Source of the DNA: a virus
Direction: 5' to 3' (one strand)
Virus record (IMG/VR): IMGVR_UViG_3300035670_001057
Span: 1-27,335 of that record
DNA: 27,335 nucleotides
In this document: positions 1 through 6,335 of the stretch, one piece after another
How the letters are laid out: the number at the start of each line of letters is the position of its first letter
How positions within the stretch are numbered: the stretch's first letter is position 1
Position numbers and translations under genes: made by a program
Notes under the pieces: generated by a model
The model's database searches: none
The model's input: the letters and a program-made list of their open reading frames with translations, nothing else
What the model was told of the DNA's origin: nothing

Positions 1-2046
1 GAAGCGCTCAGGCGCTTCTTCCTTCCATTGATTCAATGCGGCGGAAATATCCTCTTCATCAATGAGAGAAGCCTCATCAATATCAGCAAGAATGAGACCG
101 CTTGTTTTCAATGGTTCAATTGCGTCTGTTTTACTGCTGACCATTTTTGCAGGCCCCTTACGCTCTGGGTCAGGATCGGCGACACGTTTGCGACGCACGA
201 TGGTTTGACGCTCTTCTTTGCTCATGGCTTGAGCTTTTGCCTGTGGAAGACACTTTGGCTTACCTTCCTTTTCTTCACGAGCGCCGCAAGGGCCGAGGAT
301 TTCACCATTAGCTCCGATTCTCACCCATTTTTCCTTGAACCATTTGTCGAGATCATCTGCATGTAAATCGCCTTCATCGCTTTTGAAGGCGCCACTTAAA
401 GAGCCATGCTTTTTCTTGTACATCTGCTTGTACTGTTGCACAACATATCCGCTTGCATAAGCAGAAGGCCATACTTTGAACTTAGCCTTCGCAGCACTCA
501 CAGCACGGGAATGAAGCTCTTCATCCGTAAACTTCACATCGCCACGAATTTCTTCAAGATCGCGAGGCAAGAAAAGCCCTGCGGCGGAGTCTTCTACTTC
601 CCGACTTCCATCCATAGGAAGCGTGCCGTTTTCTTCATTTAAAGGATCACGGCCACCAGGAGGAACAGCTAGACCTTCACCCCCAGATTGAGTGGAGCCA
701 CCCCCACCTTGAGTGGGAAGCTGGCGAATGACAGAAGGATCCAGAGTAAGCTCCATGCTCCACTCAGAACCGCCGTAACGGGCGTCCGCCACTTCCTTGG
801 GACTCAGTACGCCAAGTTGAATGTAACGGCCATCTACAGCCGCCACGCGAGCCCTTACGTCAGCCATTTCGCGCTCATTCAGCTCGAACAATGGATTGAA
901 GGAGATGCGCCACGATTCAGGAAGCTCGCCTTTTGTCGGGCCGTCCTTGCTCAGCATGATGTATTCCATCAGCTTCTTGACAGGGCGCTTGAAATGCGTG
1001 CCTTGATAATCCGCCAAGGTTTTTGCAAAATCACGCTCTTCGCTGCGACCAGTGGAGCCCAGGCCGCCAGGACTTTCACCAAATAGAACAGTATGAGGAA
1101 TTTTGCTGGCGCCAATAATATCCACGCGAAGCTTTTCAAGGATTTCTCCAATGCCACCAAAGTTGCGACTAATAAATTCAAGCTCTTCCTTTTCAGCGTC
1201 AATCGCGTAGCCACGATAAATGCTCTTGCTCATGTCATTCACTTGCAAGCGATCACGAATGGAGCTTTCTTTCCCAGCCGCAAGCATTGCTGCTAAGCCC
1301 CTCACTTTATGAACAAAAATATCAAATTCAGTGAGAAGAGTTGCTGCAGAATTGAGGCCAGTCCAGTAATGACGGAAGCTGTCATAAACAGTTTGCAAAC
1401 TGCTCATACCCCAACCATAGTTACGTTGCCTAACGCGATAAGGCAACCAGTCACCATCAAAGCGCAGAATCCTATCTTTGTGAATATAAGAAAGCGTGGG
1501 CTCGTTAATTAAATCTCCAGAGATGATCTGATAATAAGTGGCTTTTGAATAGTCGTATAAGTTTTCTTCGTTGATAACTGGTGCAATTTGCCATCGATCA
1601 AGGCATTCAATTTCTTCAATGCGACGGATGTTACGTTTATCGACAGGCATGTAAGCGGGACGCCCATCGTCAATAAAGAGAAGTAGACAAGCACCCCCAT
1701 AAAGGCGGGAGTTTTTGGCTGCGAGGTTGAGCTGTTCAAGAATGTAGAGGTCTTCAATCGTTTGTTCAATGCCTTGTACTTCTTCGGCTCTTACGCCATC
1801 ACCACCGAACAACACTTTAAAGCCCTTTCGCGTGGCTTGATCTGCGTAAATGTCGACAATGCGACGAGGAAGCCATTCTCCATAGAGATTTTCAAGATCT
1901 TCTTGCGGCAGGAAAACAGTGGCAGTAGTTTTGGTGTACTGACTCTTGTCGCGGCCAGTGCCCATGCCAATTAGCACGTTTTGAAGGCCGTCTGCGCGAA
2001 TGCCACCTGCCGTGGCGTGCCCTAAATCAATTGCTTCGCCTTCCAT
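1..2046 (-). CDS. Phage portal protein (DUF1073-like) with C-terminal DUF5872-like extension, 3' end cut
   Basis: Read on the minus strand from ATG at 2046, this frame stays open for 682 codons to the left edge, so the protein is incomplete at its C-terminus. Residues about 1-430 match the DUF1073 portal family in character: an N-terminal stretch with LPRRIVDIYADQATRKGF, and FGESPGGLGSTG at about 321-332, the loop typical of these portals. By family knowledge it forms the dodecameric channel at the head vertex through which DNA is packaged. A Gly/Ser-rich linker near 445-460 is followed from about 505 by a domain with FKVWPSAYASGYVVQQY (523 onward), KWVRIG, GPCGAREEK and KCLPQAKAQAMSKEER, which resembles DUF5872, a small basic domain seen in marine phages. 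DUF1073 proteins are sometimes named Acb1-family in databases; nothing here shows a phosphodiesterase site. It diverges from the nuclease/terminase pair. Confidence 0.9.
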   Translation of the reverse strand, partial: MEGEAIDLGHATAGGIRADGLQNVLIGMGTGRDKSQYTKTTATVFLPQEDLENLYGEWLPRRIVDIYADQATRKGFKVLFGGDGVRAEEVQGIEQTIEDLYILEQLNLAAKNSRLYGGACLLLFIDDGRPAYMPVDKRNIRRIEEIECLDRWQIAPVINEENLYDYSKATYYQIISGDLINEPTLSYIHKDRILRFDGDWLPYRVRQRNYGWGMSSLQTVYDSFRHYWTGLNSAATLLTEFDIFVHKVRGLAAMLAAGKESSIRDRLQVNDMSKSIYRGYAIDAEKEELEFISRNFGGIGEILEKLRVDIIGASKIPHTVLFGESPGGLGSTGRSEERDFAKTLADYQGTHFKRPVKKLMEYIMLSKDGPTKGELPESWRISFNPLFELNEREMADVRARVAAVDGRYIQLGVLSPKEVADARYGGSEWSMELTLDPSVIRQLPTQGGGGSTQSGGEGLAVPPGGRDPLNEENGTLPMDGSREVEDSAAGLFLPRDLEEIRGDVKFTDEELHSRAVSAAKAKFKVWPSAYASGYVVQQYKQMYKKKHGSLSGAFKSDEGDLHADDLDKWFKEKWVRIGANGEILGPCGAREEKEGKPKCLPQAKAQAMSKEERQTIVRRKRVADPDPERKGPAKMVSSKTDAIEPLKTSGLILADIDEASLIDEEDISAALNQWKEEAPERF

Positions 2047-2071
2047 AACCAATGCTAATGGCTAAGTTGTA

Positions 2072-2100
2072 TTGCTTTCAGTCTAATTCCTGGATACATT
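2072..2100 (+). promoter_or_regulatory. Putative sigma70-like promoter for nuclease-terminase operon
   Basis: TTGCTT (2072-2077), a 17-base spacer and TACATT (2095-2100) precede the ATG at 2121 and would give a leader of roughly 14 bases. The match to consensus is moderate. It lies in the short divergent gap between the portal and the nuclease. Confidence 0.45.
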
Positions 2101-2120
2101 GTCCGTAGAAGCTAGCCATT

Positions 2121-2621
2121 ATGGACTGGTTGATGCCCCTCACTTTCGCTTTCACGCCCGATCAGCGGCAACGCGCTCGCGACGAAGCTTTTCGCCGTCA
2201 AGCTGTCAACGAAAAGCAAGGCAGAAAGGGCAGGAACAATGGAGCCGAGAATGGCGAGTTGGCTCTGCGTCATCATTTGCTCGGCGCTGCTGGAGAAATG
2301 GCCGTAGCCGTAATGCTCGGCATGGAAAACAAGCTCTACCAAGAGACAGAAGCAAAACGCGGCTCCGCAGATCTTCCTCCAAATATTGACGTTAAAACTC
2401 GCTCTAAGCATTACTACGATTTAATAGTGCAACTAGATGAAAACCCAGATAAGATATTGGTGCTTGTCACAATTGAAAATCGCATTACTCTCATCCATGG
2501 CTGGATAAAAGCTGCTGATGCGATGAAGGAGCAATGGAAAAAAGACCCAGCGGGAGGGCGCCCTGCGTACTTTGTGCCTAAAACTGAACTACTTTCCCTA
2601 TCTTTGTTGAAGCACAAGTGA
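2121..2621 (+). CDS. PD-(D/E)XK-like nuclease preceding the large terminase
   Basis: 166 residues. After a basic, helical N-terminus (1-50) comes GAAGEMAVAVML (55-66) with Glu59, then Asp84 and the IDVKTR strand with Asp90 and Lys92. Glu, then D-X-K on a beta strand, then a hydrophobic strand (ILVLVTIE) is the usual order in restriction-endonuclease-fold proteins of phages, so a metal-dependent DNA nuclease is likely. The later segment HGWIKAADAM is also common in this group. Its TGA overlaps the GTG start of the terminase, implying translational coupling. Position next to terminase suggests a role in packaging or in processing concatemers, but degradation of host DNA or branched DNA is equally possible. 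The fold assignment rests on motif order alone. Confidence 0.65.
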   Translation: MDWLMPLTFAFTPDQRQRARDEAFRRQAVNEKQGRKGRNNGAENGELALRHHLLGAAGEMAVAVMLGMENKLYQETEAKRGSADLPPNIDVKTRSKHYYDLIVQLDENPDKILVLVTIENRITLIHGWIKAADAMKEQWKKDPAGGRPAYFVPKTELLSLSLLKHK

Positions 2622-3988
2622 ACCTTACTTGCAGTCAATTTGCTAAACATGCTCTCGGTTTAGAGCTTTATCCAGCGCAAGCTCGCATTTTGGATGAATT
2701 CTTTCAGCCAGGCAAATCTCATGCAGTGTGGGCTTTGGGACGAAGAAGCGGCAAAACCTTGATGGCTGCCGTGGCGTGCCTCTATATGTGCTTTGTCCTG
2801 GAAGAAGAATATCGCCGCAAAGTTAGAAAAGGGGAGCGATGGTATGTGGTGACGGTGGCAAACAGCCAAGACCAGGCTCGCATTGCTCTTAACAACATCC
2901 GCCAACTAATCATTGAAAGCCCCTTCGCCCAAGAGATTGTTCGCGAAACCGCTGACATCATTGAACTCAGTAACAATTGCGTATTTAAAGCCATCCCTAC
3001 ATCAGGCCGTGCTGCTCGTGGTCTTGCTTGCGCTGGTGCAGTGTTTGACGAACTTGCATTTGCTACTGAAGGCGATGCAAATAGTGGAGGGCGTGGCATC
3101 TATGACGCACTATCCCCCGCCATCGCTCAGTTCGGAGGCAAAGGACGCATCCTCGAGCTGTCTTCTCCATGGCTCACGGACGGTATCTTCTATCAGCATT
3201 TCAAAGAAGCATCGTCAGGACGTTTTCCTTTCATGCAGGCAGTGAATCTTCCAACGTGGGAGATGAACCCAAATATTTCGCAAGAGTTTCTTGACACAGA
3301 GAGACAGCGCGACCCCGAAAAGTTTAAGGTTGAGTATGGAGCACAATTCGCCTCCAACCTTTCGGCGCTAGTCAATAGCGATGTGATTGATGCCTGTATT
3401 GATGATCGCCGCGCAGCATTACCACCACGCCCTGAATTCCAGGGAGCTTACGTCCTTGCCCTTGACCCCGCCCGTGGTGGCGTTGGCCGCGACGACTACA
3501 CTGCTTGTATTGTTCACTACGAAAACGGCACTCTTGTCGTGGATAAGTTCCATTCGTTCGTAGCTGATTTTGAAATCAATGGAAGGAAGGAAGTGAATAT
3601 CAATGCAGTGGAAGATTGGATTAAGGAACAACATCGCCTATATGTGTTTGACACCATTGTGATGGACCAGTTCAACAGTGCTGGCACCATTCAAAGCTTA
3701 GCCAGCGATTTGCCCATTACAGAACTCACTTGGACTGTTAGCTCAAAAATGAAAGCTTTCAGCAAAATGCGAGAACTTTTTAATGCAGGACAAATCAATG
3801 TCTATCGCCACGAGAAGGCAATTATGCAGCTCAAAAATTTAACAGTGGTCTATAAACCAAGCGGGCAATGGAGTGTAACTGGTGGTAAAGCCACTGGTAT
3901 TGACGACTTGGCATTTGCAATGGCTGGCGCCATTCTTGCTGCAAGTAAAGACGATGATATTGGCTGGATCGAAAGCTTAATCTCCTAG
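2618..3988 (+). CDS. terL: Terminase large subunit
   Basis: 456 residues, a normal length for a phage packaging ATPase-nuclease. The N-terminal ATPase shows Walker A GRRSGKT (41-47) and Walker B AVFDE (141-145) with the catalytic Glu145. The C-terminal RNase H-like nuclease shows ALDPARGG with Asp283, VMDQFN with Asp350, and GIDD with Asp429/430, the expected three metal-binding carboxylates. The product would pump DNA into the prohead through the portal and cut it. The start is GTG at 2618, inside the stop of the preceding nuclease gene (GTGA arrangement); no ATG lies upstream in frame within the nuclease that would fit better. The small subunit is not adjacent; a candidate is the HTH protein at 21569-22318. 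Confidence 0.95.
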   Translation: MNLTCSQFAKHALGLELYPAQARILDEFFQPGKSHAVWALGRRSGKTLMAAVACLYMCFVLEEEYRRKVRKGERWYVVTVANSQDQARIALNNIRQLIIESPFAQEIVRETADIIELSNNCVFKAIPTSGRAARGLACAGAVFDELAFATEGDANSGGRGIYDALSPAIAQFGGKGRILELSSPWLTDGIFYQHFKEASSGRFPFMQAVNLPTWEMNPNISQEFLDTERQRDPEKFKVEYGAQFASNLSALVNSDVIDACIDDRRAALPPRPEFQGAYVLALDPARGGVGRDDYTACIVHYENGTLVVDKFHSFVADFEINGRKEVNINAVEDWIKEQHRLYVFDTIVMDQFNSAGTIQSLASDLPITELTWTVSSKMKAFSKMRELFNAGQINVYRHEKAIMQLKNLTVVYKPSGQWSVTGGKATGIDDLAFAMAGAILAASKDDDIGWIESLIS

Positions 3989-4040
3989 TATGATTTTCAA
4001 ACAATAGTTCTGTCATGAAGTGACTTATTGCAAATTAACT

Positions 4041-4283
4041 ATGCAGGAAACCAAATTCCTCGTAGCACTATTAGAAAACGCTCCCACTAGCAAGCAAACT
4101 TCTCTCCAGCTTCTTGCTGCCGAGCATCTATACATCCCCACATTACTCCCGAAGCTCAAGGCCCATGCCAAGCGACTGAAGGAAGAGGAGCAGCTTGAAC
4201 GCTCTTGGGAGGCGGAGGCTACTACTGATGACTACATGCCAGACCATGACGGCAGTGAAAGCTTAAGAGAATATGATGCCTGA
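4041..4283 (+). CDS. Small hypothetical protein downstream of terminase
   Basis: The frame is open from GTG at 4020, but the first ATG at 4041 gives an 80-residue product and is my preferred start; neither has a clear Shine-Dalgarno site. The protein is helical and charged, with a Leu/Lys-rich middle (LLPKLKAHAKRLKEEEQLE) and an acidic tail. It follows terL by about 50 bases on the same strand and is probably co-transcribed with it. No family recognised. Confidence 0.55.
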   Translation: MQETKFLVALLENAPTSKQTSLQLLAAEHLYIPTLLPKLKAHAKRLKEEEQLERSWEAEATTDDYMPDHDGSESLREYDA

Positions 4284-4319
4284 CCATCGTCGTGTTATGA
4301 TTTCAAAGCTTTCGCGAAG

Positions 4320-4338
4320 CACGCTGGCCAGCGTTTTA
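4320..4338 (+). terminator. Palindromic hairpin with short T-run after the terminase operon
   Basis: ACGCTGGCCAGCGT (4321-4334) is a perfect 14-base palindrome followed by TTT and A-rich sequence. As RNA it gives a 5-bp stem with a GGCC loop and a short U-tract. It is the first hairpin after the plus-strand terminase operon, so a weak intrinsic terminator is plausible. Confidence 0.4.
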
Positions 4339-4341
4339 AAA

Positions 4342-4365
4342 GAACAGTATCGGGGGATGCTGTTC
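4342..4365 (+). other. 10-bp hairpin with GGGG loop
   Basis: GAACAGTATC (4342-4351) pairs with GATGCTGTTC (4356-4365), nine Watson-Crick pairs and one T-G pair, around a GGGG loop. No T-run follows on the plus strand, so it is not a standard terminator. It lies between the terminase operon and the structured element before tRNA-Leu. Confidence 0.5.
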
Positions 4366-4378
4366 GTTGCCACAAAAT

Positions 4379-4458
4379 GGAGCCAAGGCTATGGGTCGAC
4401 CCATGGTTAAAAGCTGTACAACGGCGGATTGAAGCCCCGCCCTCAGCACCTTTGCTCC
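4379..4458 (+). ncRNA. tRNA-sized structured element of unknown type
   Basis: GGAGCCAAGG (4379-4388) pairs with CCTTTGCTCC (4449-4458) with one mismatch. Inside lie the palindrome ATGGGTCGACCCAT (4391-4404) and GGCGG/CCGCC (4423-4427 with 4437-4441). The 80-base size and position directly before tRNA-Leu suggest a tRNA relic or tRNA-like RNA. I could not fit a T-loop (TTCRA) or a 7-base anticodon loop, so I do not call it a tRNA. Confidence 0.35.
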
Positions 4459-4462
4459 TTAC

Positions 4463-4547
4463 GCCCTTGTAGCAGAACTGGTTTATGCAACGGATTTAAA
4501 ATCCGTAGAGGACTCTCCTCATGTGGGTTCAAATCCTGCCAGGGGCA
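4463..4547 (+). tRNA. tRNA-Leu(UAA)
   Basis: The acceptor strands GCCCTTG (4463-4469) and CAGGGGC (4540-4546) pair, with one G-T pair; A4547 is the discriminator. The anticodon stem ACGGA/TCCGT (4490-4494, 4502-4506) encloses the loop TTTAAAA, with T at position 33 and anticodon TAA at 4497-4499. A long variable arm and the T-loop TTCAAAT mark a class II leucine tRNA. CCA is not encoded. Phage tRNAs usually supply codons that are rarer in the host. Confidence 0.88.
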
Positions 4548-4566
4548 TCATGCTAAGCTGAAGATA

Positions 4567-4620
4567 CGTTCGCTCCAGCGATGGAGTGCATGACAATGCG
4601 GCAGGGAACGGGGCCGCATT
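4567..4620 (+). promoter_or_regulatory. H-type pseudoknot leader, possible riboswitch, before the 39-aa peptide
   Basis: CGTTC (4567-4571) can pair with GAACG (4606-4610). Between them, CTCCA/TGGAG (4573-4577 with 4582-4586) form a GCGA-loop hairpin. AATGCGGC (4595-4602) pairs perfectly with GCCGCATT (4613-4620), and this 8-bp helix crosses the first. A crossed helix just upstream of a short ORF is the layout of cyanobacterial/cyanophage glutamine-II (glnA / Downstream-peptide) RNAs; the conserved core sequence as I remember it is not obviously present, so class and ligand are open. Confidence 0.45.
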
Positions 4621-4635
4621 TCATCGGGAACTCTC

Positions 4636-4755
4636 ATGAACCCCCTCGCTCTGATCAAGCAGCAGCTTGAAAAAGCTGCGCGTCTGAAAGAAGCTCAACA
4701 TGCTTCTCTTGTTTATCGCGGCGTTGCCTACGTGCCTAAGCCTCACTGGTTCTGA
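4636..4755 (+). CDS. 39-residue peptide with DUF4278-like YRGVAY motif
   Basis: The ATG at 4636 lies 15 bases after the pseudoknot helix and the frame ends with TGA at 4753-4755. The product has a charged helical N-terminus (LIKQQLEKAARLKEAQ) and ends in LVYRGVAYVPKPHWF. The YRGV-Y segment resembles the short DUF4278-type motif common in cyanobacterial small proteins. A strong terminator follows at 4776, so the leader, ORF and terminator form a compact transcription unit of about 240 bases. The function is unknown; a small regulator or inhibitor under leader control is a guess. Confidence 0.65.
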   Translation: MNPLALIKQQLEKAARLKEAQHASLVYRGVAYVPKPHWF

Positions 4756-4758
4756 GGC

Positions 4759-4965
4759 TTATTGCTGAAGACAAGAGCCCGCTACGGCGGGCTTTTCTTT
4801 TGGCCAGTGGACAATCGCATTGGCAATGATGAAGCAATTGGTAATGAGATAAGAAGCAAAAATAAACGTACGGACAATTGCCACTGTATCTGCTTCCTTA
4901 TCGCAGTTACTCTCTTTGCTCCCCAGAGCCTTTGCCCACACTCTCCATAGCTTCTTCCTGCGCAT
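4759..4965 (-). CDS. Possible small single-pass membrane protein
   Basis: The frame from ATG at 4965 gives 68 residues with a basic N-terminus and one hydrophobic stretch, VAIVRTFIFASYLITNCF, followed by a short polar tail. The hydrophobic segment looks like a real transmembrane helix. Against it: the ATG lies within the upstream gene (59 bases of overlap), and the last codons run through the terminator of the opposing peptide gene. A later GTG start is possible. Small phage membrane proteins of this size can be holin-like, but nothing specific shows that here. Confidence 0.3.
   Translation of the reverse strand: MRRKKLWRVWAKALGSKESNCDKEADTVAIVRTFIFASYLITNCFIIANAIVHWPKEKPAVAGSCLQQ
4776..4802 (+). 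terminator. Intrinsic terminator after the 39-aa peptide
   Basis: AGCCCGC (4776-4782) and GCGGGCT (4787-4793) form a 7-bp stem with a TACG loop, followed by TTTCTTTT. This is a textbook plus-strand Rho-independent terminator. Confidence 0.85.
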
Positions 4966-5143
4966 AAATCCAAGCCTTTAGTTCTGTTACATACTGTCTA
5001 ATGATGGCAGCTTTTTCAAGATGCCAATGGTCCATGGTTAGGAAAAATTGAGCATTGTGCCAATCAATGGCTCTCAATGATTGATAAATGATTGGGTTGA
5101 GCGGTTCACGCAGGGGCGTATTGAACGTTCGACGCTCGCTCAC
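4907..5143 (-). CDS. Small hypothetical protein coupled to the phosphoesterase
   Basis: 78 residues from GTG at 5143, overlapping the 3' end of the phosphoesterase gene by 38 bases. The protein is helical, with DWHNAQFFLTMDHWHLEK and a segment IIRQYVTELKAWIYAQEEAM. An internal ATG (at about Met37) would give a much shorter protein. No family recognised. Confidence 0.6.
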   Translation of the reverse strand: MSERRTFNTPLREPLNPIIYQSLRAIDWHNAQFFLTMDHWHLEKAAIIRQYVTELKAWIYAQEEAMESVGKGSGEQRE

Positions 5144-5678
5144 GACGGAAAAAGTCTTTTATATCTTCAAATGCTACTGGAGAAAAATTGTTCCTTTCTA
5201 GGCATGCATTGAAATAGCGTTTATCTACGTGCCCGTCATCAGTGAAGATTTGATGGCAATGCAAATGGCCATGTACATTGCCCGTGTAATGCCCAGAAAG
5301 GCACGATGGATGTACAGGGATGTGCGTAAAGATTAATCCGCCAGGAAAAGTGCTATCACAAGGATGGAAAAAAGCTCCTCTCACATCTTCAAAATATGGC
5401 AAATAGTCTTTCAATGCGCCCTGATCATGGTTGCCACGAACGAGAATCTTCCTTCCATTGAGACGGGCAAGAAGCTTTAACGATGCACGAGGAATGACTA
5501 CATCCCCAAGATGGTAAACCGTGTCACGTTTGCCCACTTTTGCATTCCACCGTTCAATAATTGCTTCGTCCATTTCTTCACACGATGCAAAGGGACGCAA
5601 TGGTTCACCATCAGGGCGAATAAAGTCAATCATCTTCGCGTGACCGAAGTGAGTATCTGACGTAACGAACGCGCTCAT
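5106..5678 (-). CDS. Calcineurin-like metallophosphoesterase
   Basis: 190 residues with the full metallophosphatase signature: SDTHFGH (Asp8, His10), HLGDVV (Asp59), RGNHD (Asn83, His84), FTHIPVH and NVHGHLHCH near the C-terminal half. These residues bind two metals and cleave phosphoester bonds. Proteins of this size and layout are frequent in phages; substrates are mostly unknown, with nucleic acid ends, cyclic nucleotides or nucleotide-protein links all possible. ATG at 5678 overlaps the TAA of the upstream 67-residue gene by one base (TAATG), so translation is probably coupled. Confidence 0.92.
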   Translation of the reverse strand: MSAFVTSDTHFGHAKMIDFIRPDGEPLRPFASCEEMDEAIIERWNAKVGKRDTVYHLGDVVIPRASLKLLARLNGRKILVRGNHDQGALKDYLPYFEDVRGAFFHPCDSTFPGGLIFTHIPVHPSCLSGHYTGNVHGHLHCHQIFTDDGHVDKRYFNACLERNNFSPVAFEDIKDFFRRERASNVQYAPA

Positions 5679-5881
5679 TATTTATATTCACCCACCACGC
5701 CAGTTTTTACAAAAGGCCGCTCAAGGCTTTCGATTAATTTAATCGTCCACTCTTCTGCTTCATTTAAATCGTTAAACACATTGCGAAAATTCCACCACCA
5801 CAGCTCTTTTTCTTGCACTTCATACATTGGAATACGCGGGTCCATTACTGAAGGCTTTTGGACGATGCGAAACCGTGCCAT
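5678..5881 (-). CDS. 67-residue hypothetical protein upstream of the phosphoesterase
   Basis: Starts at ATG 5881 and shares one base with the phosphoesterase start. It is rich in aromatic residues (EKELWWWNFRNVFNDLNEAEEW) and has a mixed alpha/beta look. It is first in the three-gene minus operon that ends at 4907 and lies about 30 bases downstream of the tRNA-like element. No family recognised. Confidence 0.75.
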   Translation of the reverse strand: MARFRIVQKPSVMDPRIPMYEVQEKELWWWNFRNVFNDLNEAEEWTIKLIESLERPFVKTGVVGEYK

Positions 5882-5910
5882 GGTTCAATGGAGAAGAAGA
5901 ATCATCATAG

Positions 5911-5979
5911 GACAGCCCCAGGAATCGAACCTGGCATTCTGGGCTATCTGCCCAACGTGTACCACAACACTTAACCGTC
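5911..5979 (-). tRNA. tRNA-like element, possible tRNA-Ile(GAU) with A at position 33
   Basis: On the minus strand GACGGTT (5979-5973) pairs with GGCTGTC (5917-5911) through three G-U and four Watson-Crick pairs. Then come a D-arm GTGT-TGTGGT-ACAC, an anticodon stem TTGGG/CCCAG, a 4-base variable loop and a perfect T-arm CCAGG-TTCGATT-CCTGG. The 7-base anticodon loop reads CAGATAG, giving anticodon GAT but A rather than the near-universal U at position 33. The total is about 69 bases and no CCA is encoded. It may be a decaying tRNA or a tRNA mimic. Confidence 0.55.
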
Positions 5980-6211
5980 AGGGCCCCTCCTGTTTGTGCA
6001 TCATCCCTAAAGACCATTTTGTTGGCGCCAACAATATGGTCCCCGTCTGGGAGCTAAGCATGGAGGGAAGTGATGGAGCAAGCGTGACTGGCCTACCGAC
6101 AATCGGGCTGTGAGTTAACCAGGCGTATCCAAGCAGAGGCTTGCCCTCTATCAAAACGCAAGCCAGGAAAGGCACTCCACAACCAACGGTGGACCTCAGA
6201 ACTGGCTGCAC
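5978..6211 (-). CDS. Doubtful 77-residue hypothetical protein
   Basis: Open from GTG at 6211 to a TGA that touches the tRNA-like element. The middle reads like protein (GVPFLACVLIEGKPLLGYAW, then THSPIVGRPVTLAPSL). There is no ribosome site, no ATG near the start, and no overlap with another gene to support it. Confidence 0.35.
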   Translation of the reverse strand: MQPVLRSTVGCGVPFLACVLIEGKPLLGYAWLTHSPIVGRPVTLAPSLPSMLSSQTGTILLAPTKWSLGMMHKQEGP

Positions 6212-6280
6212 ACTGCCGACAGAGCAGCAGTGGTGGTGATGCCCGATGCAAAAGCAGAGCGGGAACTCAACAAATATAGC

Positions 6281-6303
6281 AAAAGGCGCCCCGAAAGGCG
6301 CCT
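6281..6303 (-). terminator. Terminator after ribonucleotide reductase beta
   Basis: Two GGCGCC arms (6285-6290 and 6297-6302), extended by flanking A/T pairs, form an 8-bp stem. Read on the minus strand the hairpin is followed by TTTTGC. It lies about 35 bases beyond the beta-subunit stop codon. Confidence 0.75.
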
Positions 6304-6335
6304 TGCTTCAAATTGGGAAGAGAGGCGAGGGGTCT

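Noticed and set aside
1-1974. Plus-strand ORFs opposite the portal
   Set aside because: They are shadows of the continuous 682-codon portal frame on the minus strand.
4379-4458. Second tRNA beside tRNA-Leu
   Set aside because: Size and end-pairing fit, but no T-loop or 7-base anticodon loop could be placed; listed only as a structured element.
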